In this document: positions 34,701-43,542 of the stretch, in pieces
Numbering within the stretch: the first letter of the stretch is position 1
Layout: the number at the start of each line of letters is the position of its first letter
Notes under the pieces: generated by a model
What the model saw: the letters and a program-made list of their open reading frames with translations, nothing else
Databases searched by the model: none
Told to the model about the DNA's origin: nothing
DNA from: Micromonospora luteifusca
Lineage (GTDB): Bacteria > Actinomycetota > Actinomycetes > Mycobacteriales > Micromonosporaceae
Direction of reading: 5' to 3'
NCBI RefSeq assembly: GCF_016907275.1
Contig: NZ_JAFBBP010000001.1
Location: forward strand, 5,818,001 to 5,882,000
Length of the DNA stretch: 64,000 nt
Program-made: the position numbers and the translations under genes

Positions 34701-36096
34701 GGTGGCCGATGCCTCCGGCAACGGAAACACCGGTGCCTACCGTGGCAACGTCGGCCGGTCCCAGCCAGGGGCGATCGCCGACTCTGCCGACACCGCGGTC
34801 CGGTTGGACGACGGCCACGCTGAGATTCCGGACAGCGCCTCGCTCAGCATCACCGGCGCCTACACCCTGGAGTCGTGGATCAAGGACGCCGCGGGTGGAC
34901 CGCAGGGCATTGTCGAAAAGTACGACGGCAGTGACTGTCTGCCGTCGCGCAACGGCTACGCCCTGCGGCTGGTGAACGGCAACAAGCTGCAGGCGCTCAC
35001 GGTCGCCGACCAGGGGCAGGCCAGCGCGCCCAGCCCCCGCAGTGTCCAGCAGGGGCGATGGCATCACGTCGCGGCAGCGTATGACGGAACGACGCTGCGG
35101 ACGTACCTCGACGGGCAACTGCAAGCGTCGACTCCGGTGGCCAAGGCACCGACTGACGGCAGGGGCAGCCTCAAGCTGGGTGCCCGTGGAGACGACGCGT
35201 TGGACCGCTTCGTCGGCAGCTTGGACGAGGTCGCCATCTACGACAAGGCCCTGACCCCGGGCCAGATCGACTCGCACTACATCAAGGGCGTGCTCGGCAA
35301 CCCCGGCCAGTCGCCCAGCGCACCGCAGTTCGGTAGGACCACCGCGCGGAGCACCTCATCGCCGGCTCCGGCGGGCTCGGCACCCAGGCCGACGTCGACG
35401 AGTCAGCCCCCGGCGGTCACCGGCGAGTCCTCCTACCCGGCGCAGGTGCTGGCCGACAAGCCGATCGGCTACTGGCGGCTGGGTGAGCGATCCGGCACGA
35501 GCGCCGAGGACTCCGCCGGCACCGGCAACCGCGGCGCCTACACCGACGCGGTGACCCTGGGCCGCCCAGGCGCGTTGACCGGCGATTCGGACACCGCCGC
35601 CGAGCTGACCGGCGGCCACATCGCCGTACCGGACTCGGCCTCGCTGAGCGTCAGCGGTTCGTTCACCGTCGAGGCATGGGTGAATCTCAAGGATGTCTGC
35701 GCGCAGTACAGCGTGGTCGAGAAGTACGACGCGCCTGCCTACAACGGTTACGCGTTGCGCGTCCTGCCCGGCGGCAGATTGAGCGCCCTCACGTTGGGCG
35801 TAGCCGGACAGTTGGCGTCGGTCGACGGGCGGACGGTGGTCACGCCGGACGAGTGGCACCACGTTGCCGCGGTCTACGACGGCTCGACCGTCTCGGTCTA
35901 CCTCGACGGGCGACTCGACGGCTCGGCCCCCGCAAAGGTGGACCCGACCGACGGAGCCGGCAGCCTCAAGCTGGGGGCCCGTGGTGACGACGCCGGTGCC
36001 AGGCTCGCCGGGTTGCTCGACGAGGTTGCCGTCTACGACCATGCCCTGACCGCCGGCGAAATCGCGCAACACCACTCGGTCGGCACGACGGGCTGA
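31792..36096 (+). CDS. Giant secreted six-hairpin glycosidase-like protein with two LamG domains
   Basis: A 1434-residue exported protein. Signal peptide: residues 1 to about 33 (cleavage near VQA). Then an N-terminal beta-rich domain (about 60-325), a helical (alpha/alpha)6-type region (about 326-740) with repeats such as FAFVPEIAATVTSLGDFGYQ, SFFLSWERGIKLQTAATYYL and YGLHHQSEVWRGLRDVGVAL, a NEW3-like Ig domain (about 840-940), a LamG/concanavalin-like domain (about 947-1167), a Ser/Pro/Thr linker, and a second LamG (about 1213-1434). The LamG pair would bind glycans. Catalytic family is not recognised; GH63/GH95-like six-hairpin glycosidases are nearest in layout. ATG 31792 has AGGTGG and gives a clean signal peptide; upstream ATGs do not. 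Confidence 0.8.
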   Translation: MATRSAGRAGLSLLTVVTLAASLLAQVSEDVQAAGVQGVGEQTASEQTAHGQPGSRGDLTLPDGYVDRVNGALEQGSDHWGEKLLGLPDGPAMTNVKPLLVPANHGGTTNAASPWYYLPFTYPAPDPSRWAEERDFSLHVADGSELMSQWSDSRATQHVRFFVGAGGAERYGQAEARSGEPRLTGGYLPILANSYRDAAGVRYERESFVTELTPGGPAVSMLRFVINGPAKAHPRLRLNVSRDKVADVVAEPGRLTFDGKTVVAYSGAATWSAPDLSFTPDLSRGRAELYLVVPNEPAALTAVRPSAKLYDAAKSRTSDYWTGQINAGAKIRIPEKYAADAMRSTLLNNLVMGFNLTVGNGYESLDKSFAFVPEIAATVTSLGDFGYQDKARANLTEMLRRGQGSFFLSWERGIKLQTAATYYLQSNDGSLLQENLPTFRDWLADFKRQRLADPNGLLAKTRYASDIPEPVYGLHHQSEVWRGLRDVGVALRLLGRTDEAKPFLDEAAGLRSSLLGAVEKSKTVLPDGSVFVPIALLDPASSKPYDKVTTDFLGSYWNLIMPYALATGLFEPGSATATGLRDYLYKHGSLFLGLTRFNLSTADPGVCQNIPHNQWPAVPGYKSSGIDQQYGYSLMRFLADNAESDRLDLSFYGMLAHDLTPHTFIGGEGATISPCPQFGEYYRSQYWPPLSPNNATYLEALRGLLVSEDLDADGVPTRLHLAPATPRPWLADGERIEVADLPTSFGNVGFASSSELADGRLTVRVNPPRAAAGRAPLTDVVLHLRAPSGHELTGVTVDNHPVAFDATRELVDLGRPTTAVTVRATYRATKVADAPSAEATKVTTPRSLLEPGETFALDLEVEALGLGTVSGTAEVGVPAGWAVTDSKLPFSVRSNQRLAWSDLATSVRIPTDAAPGTYRIDVVTRPSGGTARTASLSVRVARPDPADYAALVKRDEPVGYWRLGDAPGQPVADASGNGNTGAYRGNVGRSQPGAIADSADTAVRLDDGHAEIPDSASLSITGAYTLESWIKDAAGGPQGIVEKYDGSDCLPSRNGYALRLVNGNKLQALTVADQGQASAPSPRSVQQGRWHHVAAAYDGTTLRTYLDGQLQASTPVAKAPTDGRGSLKLGARGDDALDRFVGSLDEVAIYDKALTPGQIDSHYIKGVLGNPGQSPSAPQFGRTTARSTSSPAPAGSAPRPTSTSQPPAVTGESSYPAQVLADKPIGYWRLGERSGTSAEDSAGTGNRGAYTDAVTLGRPGALTGDSDTAAELTGGHIAVPDSASLSVSGSFTVEAWVNLKDVCAQYSVVEKYDAPAYNGYALRVLPGGRLSALTLGVAGQLASVDGRTVVTPDEWHHVAAVYDGSTVSVYLDGRLDGSAPAKVDPTDGAGSLKLGARGDDAGARLAGLLDEVAVYDHALTAGEIAQHHSVGTTG

Positions 36097-36172
36097 CCCT
36101 CGACGTCACCTGGCTCCGGCGCCGGGCGGATATCGAGCCACGGTTGGCCCAAACAAAATGACTGGAGGTTTG

Positions 36173-39100
36173 ATGTTTTCGTGGCGCTCGTTTCGTGGAT
36201 ATCGCCGCACCGGCGTATTGGCCGGATCGGTCGCGCTCGCGATTAGCCTGGTGAACGCTTCGCCGGCGCGGGGCGAGGCCCAGGCTCCTGATCAAGCGGG
36301 TGTGGCGCGCATTCTCCCAGCGCCGCAGCGGGTAGAGCCGCGCCCGGAATCTGTTGTCCTGTCCGCCACCGTCGACGTCGTCGCGGGTGCGGCCGTGGAT
36401 TCGGCGGCCCGGGACTCGCTCGTGGACGTGCTCCACGCGCGTGGAGTCACCGCCCGGGTCGTCGGCAGCGCGGAAATGTCGACGACGCGTCCGTTGATCA
36501 TCCTCGGCGGTCCGAACGAGACGTCGGCAAGCGGCACCGCACTGAGTGCTCTCGACGTACAAGGGCCGGCGGGGTTGCCCGGTGAGGGGTACGTGCTGGC
36601 GGCCGGGCACGATCGGCTTGGGCGACCGCGGATCGTCCTCGCGGGTGTGGACGGCGCTGGCACCTTCTACGCCGTTCAGTCATTGCGTCAGTTGCTCGTG
36701 TCGAAGGGCTCCCGGGTGGCCGTCAACGGTGTGGCGGTGCGCGACTGGCCGGGTTACCAGGTTCGTGGGGGGATGGAGTCCTTCTACGGACCGGTGTGGT
36801 CGCAGGAGGATCGGCGCTCGCAGATCGAGTTCCTGGCCCGGCACAAGATGAACCAGTTCTTCTACGGACCGGCGGACGACCTGCGTACCGGATCGCTCTG
36901 GGACTCCCGGTACGACGAGGCGGAGCTGGGCCGGCTGAAGGAGATCGTCGACCTGGCGGCGTCCCGTCATGTCGACTTTGTGTACCGGATCTCGCCGGAG
37001 GCGCCCATGGCACCTGGCCAAGGGATCTGCCACGTACGCGACGCCGACCGGGCCAAGCTGCTGGCCCGCCTGACGCAGTTGTGGGAGATCGGGGTCCGCA
37101 ACTACGTCATCGCCTGGGATGACGTCTCCGGCAACTTCGCGTGCCAGGAGGACCGGGACGCCTACCAGGGCGATCCGTCGCCACTCGCGGCCGCCCAGGC
37201 CGGGGTCACCAACCTGGTCCAGCGCGAGTTCATCAAGAAGCGGCCCGGCGCCAGCCGCCTGGTGGTCGTGCCGACGGAGTACTGGGGCATGACGCCCTCG
37301 CCGTACAAGAGCCGGTTCGACGAGTTGGTGAGCACCGAGGTCGACCTCTACTGGACGGGCCCGGAGGTGGTCTCGCCGAGCATCACCGAGGACGACCTCC
37401 GGGCCGCTCAGAAGGCCTGGCCGCGGCACCGGATCATGATCTGGGACAACTACCCGGTCAACGACTACAGCCCCAACCGGCTGCTGTTGGGTCCACTGGT
37501 GAACCGTGACGCCGGCATGGCGGCCAACGTTGTCGGCATCTCGTTCAACGAACTCGTCCAGCATCAGGAAGCCTCGCAGATCCCACTCGGCACCCAGGCC
37601 GACTACGCCTGGAACCCCGTGGCCTACGACGCGGAACGCTCGTGGACGCGGACCCTTCAGATCGTCGGCGGCGACGCGTACGAGGAACTGCGGCTCTTCG
37701 CGGAGAACAACAAGGCCAGCGCCCTGGACAACATCGCACGGCCGCAGTTCGCCGCTCTCATCGAACGGCTCATCGCCGACTACTCGGCGGGCCGAGCGGT
37801 GGAAGCCCAACTTGACCAGCTCGACCGCGAGCTGCGCCGTCTGGAGGCGCTCCCGACCACACTTCGGGCGCGGCTCGACAACCCGCTGCTGCTCCAGCAG
37901 ATCGGGCCCTGGCTGGACCGGGTGGGCGCCACCGGCCAGGCAGGTCGGGCTGCCCTGGGCATCCTGCGGGAGCAGGACCGGGGGAACGGCGAAGCTGCCT
38001 GGCGGGCCCGGCGGGAGCAGGCGCGTAACCGCGACATCCTCGACCGGACGTGGCACCAGATCAGTCCTGGCCCGGTCGACGATCTCCTCAACTTCGCGGC
38101 CGCGCAGAGCGACGGCTACCTCGGTGACCGCTGGTACGGTGACCTCGGAACCCCCACGGGCCTACCGGCTGCCGTCGAGGGGGCCGCGCTGGGCAACGTG
38201 ACCGACCGGCGCGACGACACGGCCTACGTCGCGGCTGGCAAGCCGCAGGATGGCGATGCGATCACGGTACCGATCACCAAACCGCACCGGCTGTCGGCGG
38301 TGACCGTGGTGCAGGACGCGACCGCCCCCGCCGACGGAGTGATCCAGGCACTGGTCGACGGCGCCTGGGTGGATCTCGGACCGCTCGCTGAGGGCTTCAC
38401 GAAGGTGCCGGCGGCGGACCTGGCGGCCAGCGCGGTCCGGATCCGGTGGGCGTCGGGCAGCGTGGTCCCGCGCATCTACGAGATCGTCCCGCGCTACTCC
38501 GACGTGTTCAGCGGTACCGTCTCGGTCGATCCGCCGGGGTCGCTCATCGCGCCCGGCAAGACGAAGCGGTTCCAGGTCGCCTTCGAGGTGTTCGCGGATC
38601 ACCAGATCCGTGGACAGGTGACCGGAACCGGCCCAGACGGCTGGAACATCGACCCGGCGACGCAGGTGTTCCGGGCCCAGCCGGGTGGCCGGACCATCGT
38701 CGCGAGCGTGCCGGTGGAGGTGACCGTCCCGGCTGGCGCGAAGCCAGGGCGCTACCAGGTCACGGTGGCCTTCAACGAGGACGGCGCGCCACCGGTGAAC
38801 GTGTCGCTGCCCATCCTGGTCGGGGAGCAGAGCTACCCGAATCTCGTGACCGGCGCGGACCCGGCCGGCTACTGGAGGCTCGGCGACCCGGCCGGCTCCA
38901 GTACCGCCGTGGACAGCTCCGCCAGCGGGCAAGACGGGACCTACCTGGCCGGCGCCCATCCGGGCATCGAGGGTGCGATCACCGGTGACCGGGCAGCAAG
39001 CCTCTCCGCCGGCTACATCGAGGCGCCACGAACCCCGCGGACCGACCTCAAGGGTGCTTTCACGCTGGAGGCCTGGGTGAAGCTCGGCACGCTCGCCCCC

Positions 39101-39496
39101 GCGCCGGGGCAGGCGGTCATCGAGAGTTACGCCGGGCCGGCGGTCAACGGGTACGCCCTGCGGGTGACCGACGGCGTCCTGCAGGCGTGGTCGCTCGGCG
39201 CGGCCGGGCAGGGGTACGGCCTCGTGACCGGCCGTACCCGGCTGACGGCGAAGGAGTGGCACCACGTCGCCGCCGTCTTCGACGGCTCGCGACTGACCGT
39301 GTACCTCGACGGTGTCGCGGACAACAGCGTCGCGACGTCGGTGTCGCCAGGCACCGGTACGGCGAGCGTCAAGCTCGGTGGCCGCGGGGACGACACCTCC
39401 CAGCGGCTGCAGGGTGACCTGGACGAGGCTGCGATCTACGACCGTGCCCTGACCTCGGCCGAACTCGAAACGCACTACCTCGCCGGTCTCGGCTGA
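36173..39496 (+). CDS. Secreted GH84-type beta-N-acetylglucosaminidase with LamG domain
   Basis: A 1107-residue exported enzyme. Domains: signal peptide (1 to about 40), GH20b-like N-domain (about 45-175), GH84 catalytic barrel (about 185-470) with VRGGMESFYGPVWSQEDRRS at its start and the catalytic Asp-Asp pair at 316-317 (YVIAWDDVSGN), helical post-catalytic domain, a discoidin-like CBM (about 650-770), a NEW3-like Ig domain and a C-terminal LamG (about 890-1107). GH84 enzymes (NagJ, hyaluronidase/O-GlcNAcase) remove beta-GlcNAc by substrate-assisted catalysis. The start at 36173 has GGAGG at good spacing; 36158 is the alternative. Same strand as the giant GH, 76 bases after it, so probably co-transcribed. 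Confidence 0.92.
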   Translation: MFSWRSFRGYRRTGVLAGSVALAISLVNASPARGEAQAPDQAGVARILPAPQRVEPRPESVVLSATVDVVAGAAVDSAARDSLVDVLHARGVTARVVGSAEMSTTRPLIILGGPNETSASGTALSALDVQGPAGLPGEGYVLAAGHDRLGRPRIVLAGVDGAGTFYAVQSLRQLLVSKGSRVAVNGVAVRDWPGYQVRGGMESFYGPVWSQEDRRSQIEFLARHKMNQFFYGPADDLRTGSLWDSRYDEAELGRLKEIVDLAASRHVDFVYRISPEAPMAPGQGICHVRDADRAKLLARLTQLWEIGVRNYVIAWDDVSGNFACQEDRDAYQGDPSPLAAAQAGVTNLVQREFIKKRPGASRLVVVPTEYWGMTPSPYKSRFDELVSTEVDLYWTGPEVVSPSITEDDLRAAQKAWPRHRIMIWDNYPVNDYSPNRLLLGPLVNRDAGMAANVVGISFNELVQHQEASQIPLGTQADYAWNPVAYDAERSWTRTLQIVGGDAYEELRLFAENNKASALDNIARPQFAALIERLIADYSAGRAVEAQLDQLDRELRRLEALPTTLRARLDNPLLLQQIGPWLDRVGATGQAGRAALGILREQDRGNGEAAWRARREQARNRDILDRTWHQISPGPVDDLLNFAAAQSDGYLGDRWYGDLGTPTGLPAAVEGAALGNVTDRRDDTAYVAAGKPQDGDAITVPITKPHRLSAVTVVQDATAPADGVIQALVDGAWVDLGPLAEGFTKVPAADLAASAVRIRWASGSVVPRIYEIVPRYSDVFSGTVSVDPPGSLIAPGKTKRFQVAFEVFADHQIRGQVTGTGPDGWNIDPATQVFRAQPGGRTIVASVPVEVTVPAGAKPGRYQVTVAFNEDGAPPVNVSLPILVGEQSYPNLVTGADPAGYWRLGDPAGSSTAVDSSASGQDGTYLAGAHPGIEGAITGDRAASLSAGYIEAPRTPRTDLKGAFTLEAWVKLGTLAPAPGQAVIESYAGPAVNGYALRVTDGVLQAWSLGAAGQGYGLVTGRTRLTAKEWHHVAAVFDGSRLTVYLDGVADNSVATSVSPGTGTASVKLGGRGDDTSQRLQGDLDEAAIYDRALTSAELETHYLAGLG

Positions 39497-39514
39497 CCGG
39501 CCGCCGGATGCGCG

Positions 39515-40306
39515 TCAGCCTTCCTGAGACGGGGGGCTGACGTGCATCCGGATGGCGTAGCGGTCGCCGCGGTAGAGCGACCGGCCGTACTCCACGACCT
39601 TTCCCATGTTGTCAACCGAGATGCGCTCGATCAGGAACGCCGCGGCGTCCCCGGCGACGTCGAGCCGTTTTGCCTCGGTGTCGGTCAGCCGGGCGATGGT
39701 GACGGTCTGCCGCGCCGATTCCAGCCGCACCCCGAAGACGCGGCTCAGAACCTCGTACAGCGAGTCGTCGCGCTCCATCACCTTCAGCAGGCTGGGGAAC
39801 CGTGCCGCGGAGAGGTTCGTCCGCTCCAGCGCCATTGGGATGCCGTCCGCCGTACGGATCCGCTCGATGTAGTGGGTTGGGTCGCCCGGGGTGATGTCGA
39901 GGTTGGCGGCGACCAGGCGGCTGGCCGGGCGGGTGCGGGCGTGGTACGACCTGGCACCCGGTGTCATGCCGCGCATCCGCATGTCCTCGCTGAACGAGCG
40001 GAAGATCTCCGAGTGGGTCAGCGTGGGATGCTGCACGAAGGTCCCACGCCCGGGCACCCGCCGCACCATTCCCTTTGACTCCAGCGCGTCGATGGAGCCC
40101 CGGACGGTCATCCGGGCGACTCCGAACCGTTCGGCGAGGACCCGTTCCGATGGGAGCAGCGCACCGTCCCGCGAGTTCAGGACCATGGCGGTGAGGACGT
40201 CCCTGATGTGCTCGCCCTTGCTGCCGCTGTGCTCCGCCGGCAGAAACTCAAGCGCCCCGTCGCTCGGCTCGTGTCGCGTCCTTGGCACGGACCGTTCCCC
40301 TTCCAA
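39515..40306 (-). CDS. GntR/HutC-family regulator
   Basis: A 263-residue regulator with a GntR winged helix (GALLPSERVLAERFGVARMT, VRGSIDALESKGMVRRVPGR with the wing GTFVQHP) and a UTRA ligand domain. UTRA members NagR and DasR bind GlcN-6-P or GlcNAc-6-P, which fits this locus. It converges on the GH84 gene (18 bases) and is divergent from the second ABC importer. A HutC-type operator lies between it and the importer. Confidence 0.9.
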   Translation of the reverse strand: MEGERSVPRTRHEPSDGALEFLPAEHSGSKGEHIRDVLTAMVLNSRDGALLPSERVLAERFGVARMTVRGSIDALESKGMVRRVPGRGTFVQHPTLTHSEIFRSFSEDMRMRGMTPGARSYHARTRPASRLVAANLDITPGDPTHYIERIRTADGIPMALERTNLSAARFPSLLKVMERDDSLYEVLSRVFGVRLESARQTVTIARLTDTEAKRLDVAGDAAAFLIERISVDNMGKVVEYGRSLYRGDRYAIRMHVSPPSQEG

Positions 40307-40375
40307 CGAGGTTTGAAGTCATCGTACGGGCAACTCCCCGGACGACTGGTGAGGTCGGCGTAACCGTTGACCTCC

Positions 40376-40385
40376 GGTCTATACC
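40376..40385. promoter_or_regulatory. HutC/DasR-like operator
   Basis: CCGGTCTATACCAGT holds the core GTCTATAC, matching the GT-N-TA-N-AC pattern recognised by HutC-subfamily GntR proteins and close to the DasR box (TGGTCTAGACCA). It sits 63 bases before the binding-protein start and 70 bases before the regulator start, so one site can serve both. Confidence 0.65.
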
Positions 40386-40447
40386 AGTATTAACCTCGGC
40401 TGGTCTGCCACGTCCAGCGGGTGGCGGCCACGACGATCGGAGATGCG

Positions 40448-41716
40448 ATGCCCAGAAGACGCGGTGTGTTGGGGGCGGCCGCGCTGCTCGCCTTCGCCCT
40501 TACTGCGTGCGCGCCAGGCGGCGGGGGCGGCAGCGACGCCGTCAACCTTAAGGTCTGGGGCTGGCGGCAGGAGGATGTCGCGGCGTACAAGAAGATCTTC
40601 CAGATCTACGAGAAGGCCCACCCGGGCGTCAAGGTGGAGTACCTCCCCTACAAGAACACCGAGTACGACACCATCCTCAAGACCGGCCTCACCGACTCCA
40701 GCGGCCCTGACGTCGCCCAGTTGCGCTCCTACGGGCTGCTCCAGCCGCTGGTCGGCGCCGGTAGCCTGGTGCCCCTCGACGGTCCGGTCGACAAGCTCAG
40801 CGGCTTTCCGAAGCAAATCCTCGACGGCGCGAGGGGCGAAAAGGACGGACACGTCTACGGCGTTCCGTTCGCGCTCCAGACGCTGCACGTCATCTACAAC
40901 AAGAAGATCTTCGCCGACAACGGCATCGCCGCCCCCACCAGCTGGGCGGATATGATCGCGGGTTTCGACAAGCTCAGCAAGGCCGGCGTCACCCCGCTGG
41001 CGAACACCGTCACCGACGGGTGGATGCTGCCGATCGAGCAGGAAATCTTCGGCGCCACGACGTACGGCGGTCCCGACTACCTCACCAAGATGCTCAACGG
41101 CTCGGCGAAGTTCACCGACGCGCCCTGGACGAAGTCCCTCGAGACCTGGAAGAGCATTCAGAAGTACTGGCCGGCGCAGGCGTCCGGGGTGAGCTACACG
41201 GACGCGCAGGCCCTCTTCACCTCCGGCCGGGCCGCCGCGTTCCCCGGTGGGGTGTGGGAGATCGCCGGATTCCAGAAGGCCAACCCGCAGCTGGACCTGG
41301 GCATCTTCAACGCGCCTCCCGCGCCCGGCGCGGCGGTCGACAAGACGCTGGTTCCCGGTTACGTCGACGGGTCGTTCGGCGTCTCGGCGAAGTCGCCCCA
41401 CAAGGACGCGGCCCTGGACCTCGTGCGGTGGATGGCGACCGAGGAGTTCGGCCGGGTCCTGTCCACCGAGCTCCGCCAGATCTCCCCGGTACCGGGCGTC
41501 GAGCCGCAGGACGAACTCCTGGCCCAGGCGCTCAAGGACTACCAGGCGAACCCGAGCCCGTATGTCACCTACGCGTACTTCTCCGGCGGCACACCCACCG
41601 CCTGGGACCTCGCCTCCGAGGCGTTCTCCGACTACGTCCTCGGTCGACGCAACCCTGCTGACGCGGCCGCACACATCCAACGAGGGGTCGATCAGTGGTT
41701 CCGGCCCAAGAACTGA
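40448..41716 (+). CDS. Sugar-binding lipoprotein of second ABC importer
   Basis: A 422-residue solute-binding lipoprotein: PRRRGVLGAAALLAFALTAC ends in the lipobox LTAC, followed by a Gly linker and a CUT1-type binding protein (NLKVWGWRQEDVAAYKKIFQ; YNKKIFADNGIAAPTSWADM). ATG 40448 is preceded by GGAG. Its probable ligand is an N-acetylhexosamine (oligo)saccharide released by the GH84 and giant GH. First gene of a seven-gene operon reaching 46457. Confidence 0.92.
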   Translation: MPRRRGVLGAAALLAFALTACAPGGGGGSDAVNLKVWGWRQEDVAAYKKIFQIYEKAHPGVKVEYLPYKNTEYDTILKTGLTDSSGPDVAQLRSYGLLQPLVGAGSLVPLDGPVDKLSGFPKQILDGARGEKDGHVYGVPFALQTLHVIYNKKIFADNGIAAPTSWADMIAGFDKLSKAGVTPLANTVTDGWMLPIEQEIFGATTYGGPDYLTKMLNGSAKFTDAPWTKSLETWKSIQKYWPAQASGVSYTDAQALFTSGRAAAFPGGVWEIAGFQKANPQLDLGIFNAPPAPGAAVDKTLVPGYVDGSFGVSAKSPHKDAALDLVRWMATEEFGRVLSTELRQISPVPGVEPQDELLAQALKDYQANPSPYVTYAYFSGGTPTAWDLASEAFSDYVLGRRNPADAAAHIQRGVDQWFRPKN

Positions 41717-42645
41717 CGGTCCGTCCTGCCCGGCGGTCACGCCGCCGGGTAGGACGGGTCTCGGCAGGATGGATCACCGCCTTCTGCGTGCCGGCCTTCG
41801 CGCTCTACGGCCTCTTCCTCGTGGTACCGCTCGTCACCGCCTTCTACTACGGGCTGTTCCAGTGGGACGGCACTCGTCAGGCGGGGTTCGTCGGAATCGG
41901 CAACTACCAGGAGATTTTCACCCGCTATCCGTTACGCGACGAGATCCCGGCCGCGCTCGGGCACAACGTCCTCTTCTTCGTCGGCACCATGGCGATCCAA
42001 AACACCATCGGACTGGGCCTGGCGCTGCTCCTGCACCGCAATCCCCGGGGCAAGCGGCTGTTCCAGACGCTCTTCTCGCTTCCCTACCTGATCAGCCCGC
42101 TGATCGTCGGGTACATCTGGTCGCTCCTGCTGAGTCCCACCTTCGGCCCAATCAACTTCGCGCTCCGAGCGGTCGGTCTGGACGCGTGGGCGCGACCCTG
42201 GCTCGGTGAGCCCGACCTCGCGCTGCCCGTACTGATCCTGGTCAACGCCTGGCAGTGGATCGGCGGACCGATGCTCATCTTCGGCGCCGCCCTGGGCGGC
42301 ATCCCGCAGGAGTTGGAGGAGGCGGCCGCAATGGACGGCGCCTCAGCGACCCGGGCGTTCTGGAGCATCCGGTTCCCGCTCCTGATGCCGGCGGTCGGCG
42401 TGATCACCGTGCTGACGTTCATCGGCTGCTTCAACATCTTCGACCTCGTCTACGCGCTGGGCGGTTCCGACGGAGGCCCCGGCGGCGCCATGGACGTGCT
42501 GGGACTGCTCTACTACCGGACCGCCTTCCAGGGCGGCAGCAACGCGATCGGAGAGTCGTCGGCGTTGGCCATGCTGATCTTCGTGCTCATCTTCGGGGTC
42601 TCCCTGGCCCTGGAGCGGGCGCTGCGCCGTCGGGAGGTCCACTAG
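41695..42645 (+). CDS. ABC sugar permease (MalF type), second importer
   Basis: A 316-residue CUT1 permease with six helices and the EAA motif ELEEAAAMDGASATRAFWSI. GTG 41695 lies inside the end of the binding-protein gene (22-base overlap) and follows GAGGGG, implying coupled translation. Pairs with the MalG-type protein directly downstream. Confidence 0.92.
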   Translation: MVPAQELTVRPARRSRRRVGRVSAGWITAFCVPAFALYGLFLVVPLVTAFYYGLFQWDGTRQAGFVGIGNYQEIFTRYPLRDEIPAALGHNVLFFVGTMAIQNTIGLGLALLLHRNPRGKRLFQTLFSLPYLISPLIVGYIWSLLLSPTFGPINFALRAVGLDAWARPWLGEPDLALPVLILVNAWQWIGGPMLIFGAALGGIPQELEEAAAMDGASATRAFWSIRFPLLMPAVGVITVLTFIGCFNIFDLVYALGGSDGGPGGAMDVLGLLYYRTAFQGGSNAIGESSALAMLIFVLIFGVSLALERALRRREVH

Positions 42646-43542
42646 ATGGACACCCTGCGCGCCGCCCCCCGCACGGCATCGAAAGCCAGGGCCGAGTCCC
42701 CACCTCCGCGCGGCACCCGGCAGCGTTCGCTGCTCCGCACCGCCGGCGGCCAGCTCATCCTGTGGGCCTACGCCGCGGTCGCCTTCGGCCCGCTGCTGCT
42801 GGTGCTGATCGGATCGCTGCGGCCCAACGCGGAGATCCTCCGGGCACCGGTCGGGATGCCCAGCTCGTTCGACCTGAGCAACTACACCCGCGCGTGGCAG
42901 ACCGCGTCGATCTCGACGTACTTCGTCAACTCGCTGGTCGTCACCTGCGCCTCGGTGGCACTGTGCGTCAGCGTGTCGGCGATGGCCGCCTACGCCCTGT
43001 CCAGGTGGAAGTTCCGGGGCCGCGCACTGCTGGCGGCGTTCTTCCTGTCCGGGTTGATGATCCCCGCGAAGCTCGGCCTGCTGCCGGTGTTCTACATGTT
43101 TCAGTCGATGGGACTGATCGACAGCCGGATCGGGTTGGTACTGCTCTACGCGGCGAGCGGCATCCCGTTCTCGGTCTTCGTGATCATGGGCTTCATGCGG
43201 GGACTGCCCGGCGAACTGGAGGAGGCCGCGCGGATCGACGGGGCACACGAGGGCCGGCTGTTCGTGTCGATCGTCCTGCCCCTGATGCGGCCGGCGCTCG
43301 CGGTGGCCACGGTCTTCCAGTTCGCGCCGACCTGGAACGACTTCTTCTATCCGTTGGTGCTGCTCCGCAGCGGGGACAAGTACACCATCCCGGTCGGGCT
43401 GACCCGGTTCTTCGGTGAGTTCGCCGCCGACCGCGGCACCCTGTTCGCCGGGCTCGTGATCGCCCTGGTGCCGCTGGCCGTGGTGTTCGCACTCGCGACC
43501 AAGCAGATCGTCGCGGGCCTGACGGCAGGGATGTCGCGTTGA
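42646..43542 (+). CDS. ABC sugar permease (MalG type), second importer
   Basis: A 298-residue CUT1 permease. The EAA loop reads ELEEAARIDGAHEGRLFVSI. ATG 42646 follows the previous stop with no gap. No ATPase gene is in the operon, so a shared MsiK-type ATPase is presumed. Its stop overlaps the TTG of the next gene. Confidence 0.93.
   Translation: MDTLRAAPRTASKARAESPPPRGTRQRSLLRTAGGQLILWAYAAVAFGPLLLVLIGSLRPNAEILRAPVGMPSSFDLSNYTRAWQTASISTYFVNSLVVTCASVALCVSVSAMAAYALSRWKFRGRALLAAFFLSGLMIPAKLGLLPVFYMFQSMGLIDSRIGLVLLYAASGIPFSVFVIMGFMRGLPGELEEAARIDGAHEGRLFVSIVLPLMRPALAVATVFQFAPTWNDFFYPLVLLRSGDKYTIPVGLTRFFGEFAADRGTLFAGLVIALVPLAVVFALATKQIVAGLTAGMSR

Noticed and set aside
33808..35277. 489-codon antisense frame over the LamG region
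   Set aside because: Arg/Gly-rich shadow produced by third-position GC; no motifs.
34633..39490. Repeated LamG-coding DNA considered as a CRISPR or satellite array
   Set aside because: The repeats are protein-domain duplications of about 660 bases with diverged sequence, not short regular repeats.
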